From positions 1-47,512 of the forward strand of contig JAIQCW010000324.1 in the NCBI GenBank assembly GCA_020283715.1: a DNA stretch of 47,512 nucleotides. The letters are read 5' to 3'. Source of the DNA: Cytauxzoon felis (Eukaryota > Apicomplexa > Aconoidasida > Piroplasmida > Theileriidae). A program made the translations under genes and the position numbers. Positions within the stretch are counted from its first letter, which is position 1, and the number at the start of each line of letters is the position of its first letter. The notes beneath the pieces were generated by a model. It ran no database searches. It worked only from the letters and a program-made list of their open reading frames with translations, and was not told where the DNA came from. Shown one piece after another: positions 47,248 to 47,512 of this stretch.

Positions 47248-47512
47248 GATGGATGATCCATCACTAACTTCATCACGTTCTTCCGGGTTGACAGTTTTCG
47301 TTCCTCCGGGTAGATTACCTGTTTTTAGGAGTTGATTATCTTCGTTCTTCCGGGTAGATAAATTCTGTTCTTCAGGATTAAAATTCTCCGTTCCTCCAGG
47401 TTTTATACATGAAGTTATATCACTAACTCCTCTTCCACTCGATTTTCCACCTGAAGTCGTCTTTTTCCACTCGCCGTGGTGGCCTTCTCTATTTACTTCC
47501 CCTCCGCTTCCC
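46998..47512. repeat. Mosaic hairpin element (copy 31, over the RING-FHA 5' end)
   Basis: Two successive CCCACTGCCGTGGAGGCTCTTC cassettes (46998 and about 47101) linked by TATTTATCTCACCCTCC to an AGC-type and then a GCT-type AGATC module. Then TTGAGGTC borders, the CATTCCCATGATGGATGATCC module, GTTCTTCCGGGT/GTTCCTCCGGGTA tandem units (about 47278-47400), a CCACCTGAAGTCGTC border and a CCAC-TCGCC-GTGG cassette running off the window end. The first half is in frame with the RING-FHA protein. Confidence 0.88.

Noticed and set aside
1..47512. tRNA, rRNA or other structured RNA genes
   Set aside because: I found no stretch with a convincing tRNA cloverleaf or rRNA signature by eye. A tRNAscan-SE or Infernal run would be decisive.

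Overview
The window looks like nuclear DNA of an apicomplexan blood parasite of the piroplasm group (Babesia/Theileria/Cytauxzoon relatives). The evidence is AT-rich DNA (intergenic stretches very AT-rich by eye), dense genes on both strands, many very short GT-AG introns (about 35-97 nt), a Cys-rich VESA-like surface antigen next to degenerate subtelomere-like repeats, and secreted proteins of a kind expanded in piroplasms. I cannot name the species.

Layout. 1-760: degenerate short repeats. 957-2360 (-): VESA-like antigen with its upstream region. 3264-6159: APRT (-) and RFC2 (+). 6713-12363: three small secreted-protein genes and a secreted alpha/beta hydrolase. 12862-17094 (-): a membrane protein, an mL53-like mitoribosomal protein and TAD3/ADAT3. 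17261-26662 (+): a small secreted/membrane protein, a polytopic membrane protein, cactin, a NASP-type histone chaperone and BDP1 (TFIIIB). 27321-29994 (-): adenosine kinase and a degenerate adenosine kinase-like paralogue. 30878-36380 (+): three tandem polytopic transporter-like proteins plus a broken fourth copy. 37784-42155 (+): two more hydrolases, one fused to a secreted-family domain. 42963-43856 (-): HAD-family protein. 45064-47247 (-): RING-FHA protein.

The striking feature is a family of about 30 GC-richer mosaic elements (roughly 70-700 bp) spread through the window. They are bounded by CCACCTGAGGT / ACCTCAGGTGG-type borders and assembled from exchangeable short hairpin cassettes. 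Between copies the two arms of each hairpin change together, while the loop stays constant (for example an 11-nt loop TCCCNNAGATC closed by CCAC/GTGG, GGAT/ATCC, AAAC/GTTT, GCT/AGC or AGC/GCT). By hand splicing I place 11 introns longer than 200 nt, and every one holds such an element; the 30 introns of 34-97 nt hold none. Elements also lie in frame in the BDP1 coding exon and at the RING-FHA N-terminus, and they flank several orphan copies of the VESA-gene upstream region. This mosaic hairpin element, possibly introner-like, is the best candidate here for an undescribed system.

Functionally, APRT, adenosine kinase and the transporter-like cluster fit purine salvage in a purine auxotroph. The hydrolases, secreted proteins and VESA-like gene fit host-cell interaction. 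RFC2, cactin, NASP, BDP1, TAD3 and mL53 are housekeeping genes. All exon structures were inferred by reading splice sites and phase; none has been tested.
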